Shown piece by piece: positions 37,786 through 46,707 of a stretch of DNA of 64,000 bases (positions within the stretch are counted from its first letter, which is position 1; each line of letters opens with the position of its first letter). The notes under the pieces are model-generated. The model was not told the origin of the DNA, did no database searches, and saw nothing but the letters and a program-made list of their open reading frames with translations. The DNA comes from Acetivibrio saccincola (GTDB taxonomy: Bacteria; Bacillota; Clostridia; Acetivibrionales; Acetivibrionaceae). The DNA lies in assembly GCF_002844395.1 (NCBI RefSeq), contig NZ_CP025197.1, forward strand, positions 310,001 through 374,000, in the 5' to 3' direction. A program made the position numbers and the translations under genes.

Positions 37786-38604
37786 TCACTCAGTAACAGC
37801 ATCTTTTATTTGACTACTTCTGGATTCAGCTTGTTCTGACTCTCTGTCATATTGCTCTTTTTGCTGTGGGGATAAAAACGTCCTTAATTTATGTTCTAAT
37901 ATCCTTGGGTTTTCACCTGATTGTATAGACAAAATTCCTTCTATAATCATTCTTTTTTCCTGTATTTCTTCTTTACTTTTAAGCTCTAACTTAGTCGCAA
38001 TAGGGGTGCAGATAAAGTTTGCGAGAACACTTCCGTACAAAGTGGTTATCAACGCCAATGCCATGGCAGGTCCGATATTAGACGGGTCATCAAGAGACTG
38101 CAAGAGGTTTATTAAACCTATAAGAGTTCCTATCATACCCCATGCAGGAAACAGTGATGCTAAACTTCTGAAAATTCCAGCCCCTTTGCTATGTCTCATC
38201 TGCATATTTTCAATTTCTAAATCCATAGACTCAACTATAACTTCAGGCTCAACCCCGTCAACAACCAGCTGCAGTGACTGTTTTAAGAAACTGTCCTCAA
38301 TGTTTTCCTGGTCTGCTTCTAGGGAAAGCAGCCCTTCTTTTCTCGCCTTTAAAGAAAGATCCACAAGAAGTCTTATTGTATCCTGAGGCTGTAATTCCTT
38401 TCCTTTAAAGACTTTGACAACTACTTTCATAACTTTGGCAATTTCGCCAATGCGGTAGGAAACAAGGATTGAAGCTATACCTCCACCCACTGTAACAAAG
38501 ACAGATGTAAGACTCCAGTATACCAGTATATTGCCTTCTAAAACTATTGTTACTATAATACATGCTACTCCTACAATTATACCTATTAAAGTTGCAATAT
38601 CCAC
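37786..38604 (-). CDS. motA: Flagellar stator protein MotA
   Basis: A 272-aa stator subunit with four membrane helices and a cytoplasmic loop. The conserved PAWGMIGTLIGLINLL (about 155) and the ALITTLYGSVLAN helix (about 185) are intact. With MotB it couples ion flow to flagellar rotation. It is preceded by a sigma-D-like promoter, as expected for a late flagellar gene. No other flagellar gene is in the window. Confidence 0.95.
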   Translation of the reverse strand: MDIATLIGIIVGVACIIVTIVLEGNILVYWSLTSVFVTVGGGIASILVSYRIGEIAKVMKVVVKVFKGKELQPQDTIRLLVDLSLKARKEGLLSLEADQENIEDSFLKQSLQLVVDGVEPEVIVESMDLEIENMQMRHSKGAGIFRSLASLFPAWGMIGTLIGLINLLQSLDDPSNIGPAMALALITTLYGSVLANFICTPIATKLELKSKEEIQEKRMIIEGILSIQSGENPRILEHKLRTFLSPQQKEQYDRESEQAESRSSQIKDAVTE

Positions 38605-38651
38605 GTTTTCTTCCCCTTCTATCCTTAATAATTTTTTATTTCCTAAAACAC

Positions 38652-38679
38652 ATATCGGAAATTCCCATCATTAAATTTA
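38652..38679 (-). promoter_or_regulatory. Sigma-D (sigma-28)-like promoter of motAB
   Basis: On the minus strand TAAA, a 16-nt spacer, TCCGATAT (consensus TAAA-N15-GCCGATAT). It ends about 48 nt before the motA start. Confidence 0.6.
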
Positions 38680-38943
38680 GACTTTTTATCCGAATCATGA
38701 AATAATATTGATTTTCCTTTGTTTTTGGCAAAATAATCTTTATTTTTCCCTGGTTTTGATGTATAATGAAATATAAGAAATACTATAATAATTGGGACAT
38801 AAGATGTATGCAGATTATTCCACGTACTATAAATAATGTAATTGTAAAGGAGGGATATAATTAAAATATTATTTGCCGGACCATTTTAAAAATGATAAAT
38901 GAAAAATGGTCTTATATAGTTTTTACGTTAATATATATCTTAT

Positions 38944-39031
38944 TGGTTGCATTACCGTCAAACCAATCTATGAGCTAACCTATAAACCAATCTACAATCC
39001 AATCCATGTGGTTATCGGTTTACCAATTCTA
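38944..39031. repeat. ACCAATCTA repeats upstream of the stalk-domain gene
   Basis: ATTGGTT (38942-38948) is followed by ACCAATCTA, AACCTA, ACCAATCTA, TCCAATCCA and ACCAATTCT within about 90 nt. ATTGGTT and AACCAAT can pair. A further hairpin GACCATTTT/AAAATGGTC lies at 38879-38911. The 440-nt region between the motA promoter and the next gene holds no convincing ORF; a TATAAT at 38762-38767 might be part of a promoter. Confidence 0.45.
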
Positions 39032-39121
39032 TTTTCTATTCTACGTTGTTATTACAATTACATATTATAAGATATAAAACACGTAACTTATGCGAATATA
39101 TAATTTGGGGAGGAAAGAAAC

Positions 39122-39946
39122 ATGAAAAAGCTAAGTTTATTGACTGTGCTTTCTGTCGTCGCTTGCTTACTGTTCTTAAACACATTCATTTTGACACCTG
39201 ACGTATATGCTAATCCTGACAACATCACAATCATTGTCAACGGAGAAGTAATGGAATTTGGAACTGATGCAAATGACCCTTATCCTTACATTAAAGAAGG
39301 CAGGACTTTAATTCCATTTAGAAGAATTTTTGAAAAACTCCAAATGGAAGTAACATGGGACAACAAAACACGTACAGTACATGCTAAAAATGATACAACA
39401 GTTATGGAACTTACCATAGGGCAAAAAACTGCAGTTGTAAACGGTGTAGAGCACACTTTAGATGTGGCTCCTGAAATAACTGATGACAGGACATTTGTTC
39501 CATTAAGGTTTGTAAGTGAAAGTGTCGGGGCAGAAGTAGACTGGGATGCTGCAACAAGGACTGTAACAATAACGTATTTGGTGGAAGATCCGCCACAAGA
39601 GATACCGGGCGGACCTGGTGGCACAACAAAGACAACTTACAAATTAGGTGAAAAAGCATCATATAAGGATATAGTGTTTACAGTTGATAGTATAACTAAA
39701 GAAGAAGACGGAAAAGTAATTGTAAAAGGAACAACTAATTTAAATTTGGAAGGTATGCGTGTAGAAGTTTATTATAATGCATATAAATCACTAATATCTG
39801 TTCCAATATATAACAAGAATAGTTCGGATTTATATGAATATACTGCATCACATTATAACTTTTCAAATCATAAACCTAAATATATTTTTGTTAATTTTCT
39901 TCAAGATGACGGAACATATAAAACAGTAGTAAAATACGAATTATAA
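39122..39946 (+). CDS. Secreted stalk-domain (copper amine oxidase N-like) protein
   Basis: A 274-aa secreted protein. Signal peptide about 1-30 (ends DVYA). It is followed by the copper-amine-oxidase N-terminal-like 'stalk' domain common in clostridial surface proteins: ITIIVNGEVMEF, GRTLIPFRRIFEKL, VTWDNKTRTV, RTFVPLRFVSE, VDWDAATRTVTI. A short PPQEIPGGPGG linker leads to a C-terminal beta-rich domain of about 100 aa that I do not recognise. No catalytic domain. Site GGGGAGGAAAG upstream. First of three secreted proteins on this strand. Confidence 0.85.
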   Translation: MKKLSLLTVLSVVACLLFLNTFILTPDVYANPDNITIIVNGEVMEFGTDANDPYPYIKEGRTLIPFRRIFEKLQMEVTWDNKTRTVHAKNDTTVMELTIGQKTAVVNGVEHTLDVAPEITDDRTFVPLRFVSESVGAEVDWDAATRTVTITYLVEDPPQEIPGGPGGTTKTTYKLGEKASYKDIVFTVDSITKEEDGKVIVKGTTNLNLEGMRVEVYYNAYKSLISVPIYNKNSSDLYEYTASHYNFSNHKPKYIFVNFLQDDGTYKTVVKYEL

Positions 39947-40005
39947 TGTAATATGTTATGTGCTATTGTTTACATGGTATTATAAAAATAAAGGAGGTAT
40001 AATGT

Positions 40006-42117
40006 ATGAAAACAATTTTTCTTAAAAGATTTACATGCTTATTTATTGTGATAAGCATTTTGTTCAGTTTTAACATCTTAGTAAATGCTTTAGATGAAGA
40101 GTTTATTATTTTTGATTCAGAAGTAATTCCTGGTGCCCCTACAGTTCTGGGAGGTTCAACGAATATTACCTATAAACAAAGTGGAAAAATAGATATTCCT
40201 CTTGAACCAACAAACAAAGATGTTGTTTTCTTGATAGATTCATCTTTTAATTTAAAAGAAGTTCCTATAGGTGATGGACCTTTTGATCACGTTTTATTTT
40301 CAAGAAATAATACTGATATTATAGGATACGGAACAACAGTAGACGGAAAGTTCTTTTCAAAGAAAACAGTTAATAATGATGACTCCAACATACAAATAAA
40401 CTCTACTTATGAATGTGAAGATTGGAATGGTCAGCCTCCAAAAAACGGAACTCGCGTAACAGGTGAGGATTTAAACAGGTTTGATCACTGGTTCCCGGAT
40501 GAAGAAAATTCATATGGTGTCTCCGAAATAGAAATGCTTATGACTTCAATTACCAATAACGCATCTAGATTAGATGGACTACACGGTTTCAGGGTTTTTG
40601 ATAAAGATGATCAAGAATTAATAAATTCCTTACCTATAAACTTAAATGGCGGTGTTCAATTATATTACAAAGAATGGAATGGTGAAAAATGCTTTATGAT
40701 TGAAGGTGATGGAACATTTGTTATAGATTCTGATATGTATTTTGATGGTAATTTAGTGATATCTACCGGAAAAGGGGTACGTCAAGCTCCTGAGCTATTA
40801 GGTGAAATAAAAGACGCTTTCATTATGGCAACAGGTAATGTAACACTTCAAGGTCAGAAAATGGAAGAAATTGATGATGTTAATTTAATTTCCGCAAACG
40901 GAAACATATGTATTCAATTAGAAGAAAACCAATTCAAAGGTATGGCACTGGCACCTAAAGGAAAAATGGAATTTCAAGGGCAAAGTGGTGCTGAATTTAT
41001 TGGTAGTTTTATAGGAAAAGACCTGTCAATTAAAAATGATTTTAAATTCAAATACCCAGAGGATGATAAACCCAGTGATATAATCAAAAAAAGAATATTC
41101 ACTGAATCTGCTCCTTTAGTATTAGAAAGTGTAAATAATCTTATAAATGACGTTAGTGAATATACAAACTCCACAACTATTACTTTTGCAACCAGAGCTA
41201 ATCATAGAGAGGAAAATGATTTAAATGTTAATTTAGGTGATGGTTTAAGACATGCTTACCACCACCTGAGCAGTTCCACCAGTCTTTCTAAAAATATAGT
41301 TATTTTTACAGCTAAAACACCAAACACATATACCACTGTCTCCGTTACTAATGATGAGTTTTTATTAACCGGCAATGCCCAAGGATACCAAATACCTGAT
41401 GATGCTGATAAGGCAATTGAATATGCAAAGAAAGTTATCGAACATAATAACACTGAAAATATCCAAGTAATATTTGTTGATTTAACCGAAGCTCTTAATG
41501 TCGGGGAAGAAGAAGTGCCTAATTTACACAATGTTGCAAATTCTATAGGTATTTCTGCTGGAAACTATAAACGACCTGACACACTTAATGAAATCGACTT
41601 CAACTTAGATTCATTAAATCTTTCTCCTTTAAAAGAAACTACTGAAGCTCCTGTTTTTGAATCACTTACTATAAACAGTGCTACTTTTGAAGCCCAACTG
41701 CCATTAAATTTTGTAGTTACAGGCGTGCAATATGGTTTTGGAAATGATCTTGACAATGAAGATTATCTAGACGTAAATTCTTTTGAAATTACCGACGAAA
41801 ATACTATTACCTTTAATATTCCTAATGCTTCAAGCATTGATTTGCTAAAAGAAGATGGATCCTTAAAATTATCTAAATCTATATTCTTAAAATTATTAGT
41901 AAAAGTAAATCCAGATAAACCAGATGATCCAGATAATCCATTTGAAAATATCAGATGGAACAATGACCCACCTACTATAACCGGAACAATTAATTTACCT
42001 AGCGATCATGCAAAAATTAATTATGTTGTCAAAGACGAATCCGATACGCTGTATAATTTTACACAAATATTTGAAGATGCAGACATTGAAGTTAACCACT
42101 TAATAGATTTGAACTAA
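40006..42117 (+). CDS. Secreted von Willebrand A-like protein with a large inserted domain
   Basis: A 703-aa secreted protein with a signal peptide (about 1-29). A von Willebrand A-like fold seems to start at DVVFLIDSSFN (72-82, metal-site D78, S80, N82) and resume only at about 385 with TTITFATRAN and GDGLRHAYHHL ... KNIVIFTAKTP. Between them lies an insertion of about 290 aa that ends in GMALAPKGKMEFQGQSGAEF and SFIGKDLSIKNDFKFKY, resembling the adhesin-like domain of some pilus-associated proteins. The C-terminal third is beta-rich with a PDKPDDPDNP linker. Site AAAGGAGGT. Followed by a terminator. No sortase or SLH anchor is seen. Function is likely adhesive. Confidence 0.75.
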   Translation: MKTIFLKRFTCLFIVISILFSFNILVNALDEEFIIFDSEVIPGAPTVLGGSTNITYKQSGKIDIPLEPTNKDVVFLIDSSFNLKEVPIGDGPFDHVLFSRNNTDIIGYGTTVDGKFFSKKTVNNDDSNIQINSTYECEDWNGQPPKNGTRVTGEDLNRFDHWFPDEENSYGVSEIEMLMTSITNNASRLDGLHGFRVFDKDDQELINSLPINLNGGVQLYYKEWNGEKCFMIEGDGTFVIDSDMYFDGNLVISTGKGVRQAPELLGEIKDAFIMATGNVTLQGQKMEEIDDVNLISANGNICIQLEENQFKGMALAPKGKMEFQGQSGAEFIGSFIGKDLSIKNDFKFKYPEDDKPSDIIKKRIFTESAPLVLESVNNLINDVSEYTNSTTITFATRANHREENDLNVNLGDGLRHAYHHLSSSTSLSKNIVIFTAKTPNTYTTVSVTNDEFLLTGNAQGYQIPDDADKAIEYAKKVIEHNNTENIQVIFVDLTEALNVGEEEVPNLHNVANSIGISAGNYKRPDTLNEIDFNLDSLNLSPLKETTEAPVFESLTINSATFEAQLPLNFVVTGVQYGFGNDLDNEDYLDVNSFEITDENTITFNIPNASSIDLLKEDGSLKLSKSIFLKLLVKVNPDKPDDPDNPFENIRWNNDPPTITGTINLPSDHAKINYVVKDESDTLYNFTQIFEDADIEVNHLIDLN

Positions 42118-42124
42118 TTTTGAT

Positions 42125-42158
42125 AAAAAGCCCAGGCTGCAAGCCTAGGCTTTTTATG
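42125..42158 (+). terminator. Terminator after the vWA-like gene
   Basis: AAAAAGCCCAGGCT and AGCCTAGGCTTTTT pair (one mismatch) around GCA, ending in T-run. Confidence 0.85.
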
Positions 42159-42240
42159 TTTGTCTAAACCACAGAAAAGAGGTGACTTCCCCATATTTTT
42201 TATTTTAAGTGGTGGGGTTAACAAAGGAGGGTTTTACTAT

Positions 42241-42969
42241 ATGAAAAAAATATTTAAGAGTTTAAATTGCGTTTGTATTTTATCTGTTTTCTTATTAATT
42301 TCTGTTTTCTTATTAAACAATGTTCACGTAATAAGTGCAAATAGTAATTCAATCACCTACGGAGACATAAACGGTGACGGAAACATAGATAGCACTGATG
42401 TCACTTTGTTAAAAAGATTTATACTTAATATTATTAACAGCCTAGCTCATCCAAAATCTGCAGATTTAAATTGTGATAGTATTATAGACAGTATAGATTA
42501 TTCAATTCTTCAACGTTATGTTCTTCAAATCATAAGTGAATTTCCTATACAAAATCCTCCTGACAATACAAGTCCCTCATCATATTTGACTAATTCTGAA
42601 AAAATTTTATTCGATCTTATTAACGAAGTACGTCTAAATGCAGGTATCGAACCTTTTGAGTGTGATAAAGACCTTGTCGATGTTGCACGAATAAAATCGC
42701 AAGAAATGGTTGATGATTTCTTTTTTTCATCTATTTCACCAACATATGGAACAACACGTGAACTGCTTAATCATTTTAATATACCTTTTAAATATGCAAC
42801 CGAAACAGTATCAATATCACTAAATGCAACTTCTTCATTTAATCAATTAATCCAAATTGATTTGTATAATGAAATAATAACTGACCCAAAGTATAATTAT
42901 ATAGGTATCGGTGCTATCCGCTGCCCAATACGTGGTTTAGTTATCGTACAAATTTTTGTGGGTAGATAG
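42241..42969 (+). CDS. Secreted dockerin-CAP domain protein
   Basis: A 242-aa secreted protein. Signal segment about 1-36. A type I dockerin follows with two calcium-loop repeats: GDINGDGNIDSTDVTLLKRF (about 41-60) and ADLNCDSIIDSIDYSILQRY (about 78-97); the second loop is imperfect (NCDS). After a short linker comes a CAP/SCP-like domain (EKILFDLINEVRLNAGIEPF ... to the end), which lacks the usual conserved His pair and is short. ATG at 42241 has AAAGGAGGG; the frame is open to 42160. A dockerin should dock on a cohesin, implying a cellulosome-like scaffold elsewhere. Start and domains are clear; the role is unknown. Confidence 0.85.
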   Translation: MKKIFKSLNCVCILSVFLLISVFLLNNVHVISANSNSITYGDINGDGNIDSTDVTLLKRFILNIINSLAHPKSADLNCDSIIDSIDYSILQRYVLQIISEFPIQNPPDNTSPSSYLTNSEKILFDLINEVRLNAGIEPFECDKDLVDVARIKSQEMVDDFFFSSISPTYGTTRELLNHFNIPFKYATETVSISLNATSSFNQLIQIDLYNEIITDPKYNYIGIGAIRCPIRGLVIVQIFVGR

Positions 42970-43011
42970 GAAATTATTCCTATTAGTAAGAATCATTCCT
43001 CACTATTATAA

Positions 43012-43043
43012 AAATTCCCCATTAGCAAATGGGGAGTTTTTAT
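43012..43043 (+). terminator. Terminator after the dockerin-CAP gene
   Basis: AAATTCCCCATT and AATGGGGAGTTT pair around AGCA with a following T-run. Confidence 0.8.
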
Positions 43044-43093
43044 GTGACTTATGAAAATTGCCTGTATAGATACATTTTTTTATTCAAGCCTTA

Positions 43094-43194
43094 TTAGTTT
43101 TTATATTTATCATGACGCCAGATAATTGTTTCATCTAAACCTGCTAATTCCGCTATTTGTTAAATTGTACTTGTACCCTTCCATTTCAACGGAT
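43094..43194 (-). pseudogene. Short helix-turn-helix gene stub
   Basis: On the minus strand a frame reads DYPLKWKGTSTI, stop, QIAELAGLDETIIWRHDKYK, stop. The second part looks like a helix-turn-helix C-terminus. The internal stop and missing upstream part mark it as a remnant, perhaps of a phage or mobile-element DNA-binding protein. Confidence 0.35.
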
Positions 43195-43407
43195 AATCAT
43201 TTCTAAAACTATATAGGGTTATTATTTCAATATGTATAAAGATTTAAAATCAACGGGGCATTTAGAACACCCCGGTAAGTATCCTCCTGCAAAAAACCTT
43301 GATGTTTTTGGAACATACATTCTTTTATTGAGGTAATAATGCACTGCTTCTTCATTCTGTCAGTATCCTGTATAAATAAACAAAAGCTTTTAATAATTTA
43401 AAATATA

Positions 43408-43533
43408 CTAACTACCAAACAATTTTATCTTTCTAAATCGATTTAGCAATTTAGTGGTTTCCTCTAAACGTCTAACACTATATTTTTTTAATGCTACAAT
43501 AATTTCGCCTTCATTAACTGTCAGTGGTAAAAT
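43408..43533 (-). pseudogene. C-terminal gene stub next to the ISL3 end
   Basis: An uninterrupted 41-codon minus-strand frame (LPLTVNEGEIIVALKKYSVR, then RLEETTKLLNRFRKIKLFGS, stop) with no start codon. It ends abruptly at the ISL3 boundary (about 43540), as if the element had inserted into a gene and the rest was lost. Family not recognised. The remaining DNA between 43195 and 43407 shows a GGGGC/GCCCC-type hairpin near 43255-43275 and no gene. Confidence 0.35.
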
Positions 43534-43539
43534 TTAATT

Positions 43540-45260
43540 GGTTCTTTCCATAGTTAGTTGAATAACCTCATTTTTTCAAGCTGGAGAATTTTGGTTTTTA
43601 ATGTTTCAAAACTACAACGGCCATACATAATTCGTTTTATTACCTTTAGTTTATTAATACACCCTTCTACAAGCCCATTACTATATTCATATTTTATCGC
43701 ATTTCTTACAGCCTCCATATCTCGTTCAACTCCATTTATAAAACTGTTTATTTCCGGTATGTTTAGATTTTTAGCCCGCTCTATCCATTTATCGAAGGCT
43801 TCAATATTTTTATTAGTTAGCATATCCTTAAATTCCCATGTTATTTTATATATTTTTTCAAAAAACGGATATTCTTTGCATATCATTTCAAATTGTTTCT
43901 CACTGATTATTTTTACTTTTTCTATTGGGTGGTACAATAGCTTAAATATATTTTCTCTTTTTATTATTTCTGTTTTTGTCCCATCTTCTCTACTTCTATC
44001 GTAATATTTTTTTCTCCGTTTCTTCCAGTCTGTCATATAATGCCGCACAGTTGATGACGAACCATCATATCCCATTTCATGTATCTTTTCCACAATATAT
44101 GAACCCATCATTCCTCTCTCAAGGTATTCGTCAATCGTTTTTATATATGGTGTCAGTTTCCCATTTCTCTTTTTGCCATAGGAAGCATGAACCGGATTAA
44201 AGTTTTCATCAAGATATCTTCTAACTGTTTTTCTATCAAGTCCGGTACGTTTGGATATCTCTATATTACTCAAACCTATTCTCTTTAACTCCCGCACCTC
44301 ATTTATACGTTCCATTTTTTGCTTTACTTTTTCTTCATGTATGATCATATTTTTTGTCTGGAACAACTTTTCCCTTTCTTCAGGGGTCATTGCTATTAAT
44401 TTATCATAAGCTCGTATATCCATATTTAAGCTTCGGCAAATTTCTGTCTTACATCTTCCTTCTAATGAAAGTTGTTTTATCTTTTCATATTTTTCTTTCA
44501 ATGTGAGTTTTCTGTTCTCATTCGCCTGTTTTATTGTTTCTACCTCTTTAATTTCCTGACTGACAGATTGTATTGAAACTTGCGGTTTTAATCTCTTTTT
44601 TAGATACTCTGTTACATAGGAAGTCAAATTCTTTAGCAAATGAAAACGGTCACTTATTTGTAAAGCTTCCGGGTGTGCACCTGTAATTGCATTATTATAG
44701 GTGACAGACCCATCTCTTGATATTATACGAAGATTTGGATATGATTTTAACCACTCACAAACAGTCTCATAATCCCTTGAGTCAATCATATCAAGTATTT
44801 GATGCGTAAAAATGTCTACCATAATTGTTCCATAGCTTCTACGCTTTTTAATAGCAAAATCATCAATACAAACAGCTGTTATAGTCTTTTTATCAATTAC
44901 CGGTGTTTCTTTTTTTTAAAAGATTACAAACTGTACTTTTACCAATATCCACAACATTTTCCTTTAGTATTTTTGATGCTGTAATGGAACTGCAATTTAT
45001 TGATAGTCGCACAATTTCATCCTCAAGACGGCGGGTTTTCTTCGCTTTATAGGAGATAAAATCAAACCTTTCTGCAAAGGTAGTATGATTACAATCAGAA
45101 TTATCACAAAAAAATTTTCTGTTACGTATAATAATAAATACCTTATTACCTTGTACTGGAAGGTCCTGAAAGGTTCTGTTATATGTGGAATGTATTCTGG
45201 ATGATGGCCAGCCACAAAATGGGCATGTTACTTCTTTTCGATTGGAAGTTACTGTTATAT
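43540..45260 (-). mobile_element. ISL3-family element, degraded at its 5' end
   Basis: The 3' end of the element is placed at about 43540, where GGTTCTTTCCATAG resembles an ISL3-type terminal repeat. The matching GGAAAGAACC was not found on the other side, where the sequence runs directly into an IS110 remnant at about 45250-45310. Confidence 0.6.
43554..45260 (-). pseudogene. ISL3-family transposase, frameshifted
   Basis: Two frames together give nearly a whole ISL3 transposase. The upstream part (to about 44905) holds the N-terminal zinc finger (VTCPFCGWPSS ... FFCDNSDCNHTTFAERF) and a helix-turn-helix. It ends with a stop just after a run of eight A (44910-44917 on this strand's complement). 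Removing one A restores reading into VIDKKTITAVCIDDFAIKKR and the 422-aa downstream frame with the catalytic core (IISRDGSVTYNNAI, ISDRFHLLKNL, SNGLVEGCINKLKVIKR). Either a disabling insertion or, less likely, a site rescued by transcript slippage. Confidence 0.8.
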
Positions 45261-46214
45261 AGCATTTGTTGAGGATATCAGGAAAATATGTGGTACAAAA
45301 CCTATTGTATACAAGGATGATTCTTATGATGCTTATTGTGTTGCAAGGGTATTAAGGGATATGATGGATACATTACAGGATGCAAAACATGAGGATATAT
45401 ACTGGGCAATTCGGCAGTTGGCAAAAAGGCGAGATATGATAGTAAAAAACAATGTTATGAACAAAAACCAATTACATAGCCAGTTGTCTTATAGTTATCC
45501 ATCCTATAAGAAGTTCTTTGCACAGGTTGATGGCAAAAGTGCACTATGTTTTTGGGAAAACTATCCTTCACCAGAGCATATTTGGAGTACTACACCAGAA
45601 CAAATTTATAAAACAATAAAAGCAGTACATCAGGCATTGAAGATAGAACGTGTTCATGCAATTATCGATATGATTAAAAAGGATGGAAATACACAGAAGG
45701 GGTATCAGGAAGAAAGAGATTCTATTGTGAGGAATATCGTAAAAGATATTAAGAACAATCAGGAACTAATAAAAGACATAGAAGTGCAGTTAAGAAAATT
45801 ATTGCCACAGACGGGGTATAAGTTGCAAACTATGCCAGGGATAGACCTTATTACAGAATCAAAGATTGTATCTGAAATTGGCGATATTAATAGATTTCCA
45901 GATTCAGATAAGTTAGCTCGCTTTATGGGATTGGCCCTGTACATTTTAGTTCAGCAGGCAAAGGTAAGGAAGAAAGGTGTAGAAATGGCAACAGAGAGTT
46001 GAATGCTATATTTTATTTTTTGGCTATACAAATGGTAGCCATATCATCGTCAGGAAAGCCAAGACATCCAGTATTCAGAGAGTATTTTGAACAGAAGGTT
46101 AAAGAGGGTAAAGCCAAGCAACAGGCTCTAATATGCATAGCAAGAAGGCTTGTGAGGATAATCTACGGAATGATGAAGACCAAGACAGAGTATAGACCGT
46201 ATGAGAAGTCATAG
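45256..46214 (+). pseudogene. IS110-family transposase, truncated and frameshifted
   Basis: The plus-strand frame begins without a start (GTKPIVYKDDSYDAYCVARV), lacking most of the N-terminal DEDD catalytic domain, and continues through QTGYKLQTMPGIDLITESKI to ARFMGLA. There a missing C in the CCC at about 45935-45937 shifts the frame. The rest resumes in the next frame from 45999 (RELNAIFYFLAIQMV ... KTKTEYRPYEK). An internal ATG at 45361 is not a real start. Inactive remnant abutting the ISL3 element. Confidence 0.8.
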
Positions 46215-46608
46215 GAGAAAAAGAAGTAGTTAGAAGTATTTGGATTTTTAATTGAGATATGGTAACAAGAATTATATAATATATATAGTCCTTGTAGTGA
46301 GGGAACGGGTAGTACTTTGAAAAATCTAAATGGATTAGGCGATTTTATAAACAACCCGAGTTTACTAAAGGACAGTTGAAGTGGGATTTTAAGCAAGACA
46401 GGGATCAAAATAGAATGTAAAAAACGAAAATTTTCTTATATGAAGTAATAATAAACAAAAATGTATAAAGATTTATCTATTACATGAAGTGTCTTGATTG
46501 CTGCTATAAAAATATCTGCATAAAAATGTAAACAAAAAGTTAAATATGATTTTAATTAAAAAAAGAAAAAAGCAATTATAAATCGGTGGCAAAACCTTAA
46601 AAAAACTG
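46215..46608. other. IS110 downstream DNA and AT-rich spacer
   Basis: No ORF or RNA gene seen. The first part (to about 46420) probably is non-coding 3' DNA of the IS110 remnant; the rest is AT-rich. Confidence 0.4.
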
Positions 46609-46637
46609 TTGGAATTATCTAATTTTAGATATATAAT
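46609..46637 (+). promoter_or_regulatory. Promoter with an operator-like dyad in the spacer
   Basis: TTGGAA (46609-46614), exactly 17 nt, TATAAT (46632-46637). The spacer is TTATCTAATTTTAGATA, in which TATCTAA (46616-46622) and TTAGATA (46625-46631) are perfect inverted repeats 2 nt apart. A dimeric repressor site between -35 and -10 is a reasonable reading. Confidence 0.6.
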
Positions 46638-46707
46638 TGAATAAATATAATAATATTATGAGAAATGTTTTTTTATGTTTTTGAGTATTTTGTGGAGGTG
46701 TTGTACT

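Noticed and set aside
43255-43280. GGGGC/GCCCC hairpin as terminator
   Set aside because: No T-run next to it in either direction and no intact gene on either side.
44997-45215. 72-codon minus-strand ORF
   Set aside because: It is out of frame with the ISL3 transposase N-terminal zinc finger, which is the real coding frame here.
45361-46002. 213-aa independent gene
   Set aside because: It is the middle part of a frameshifted IS110 transposase; the ATG is internal.
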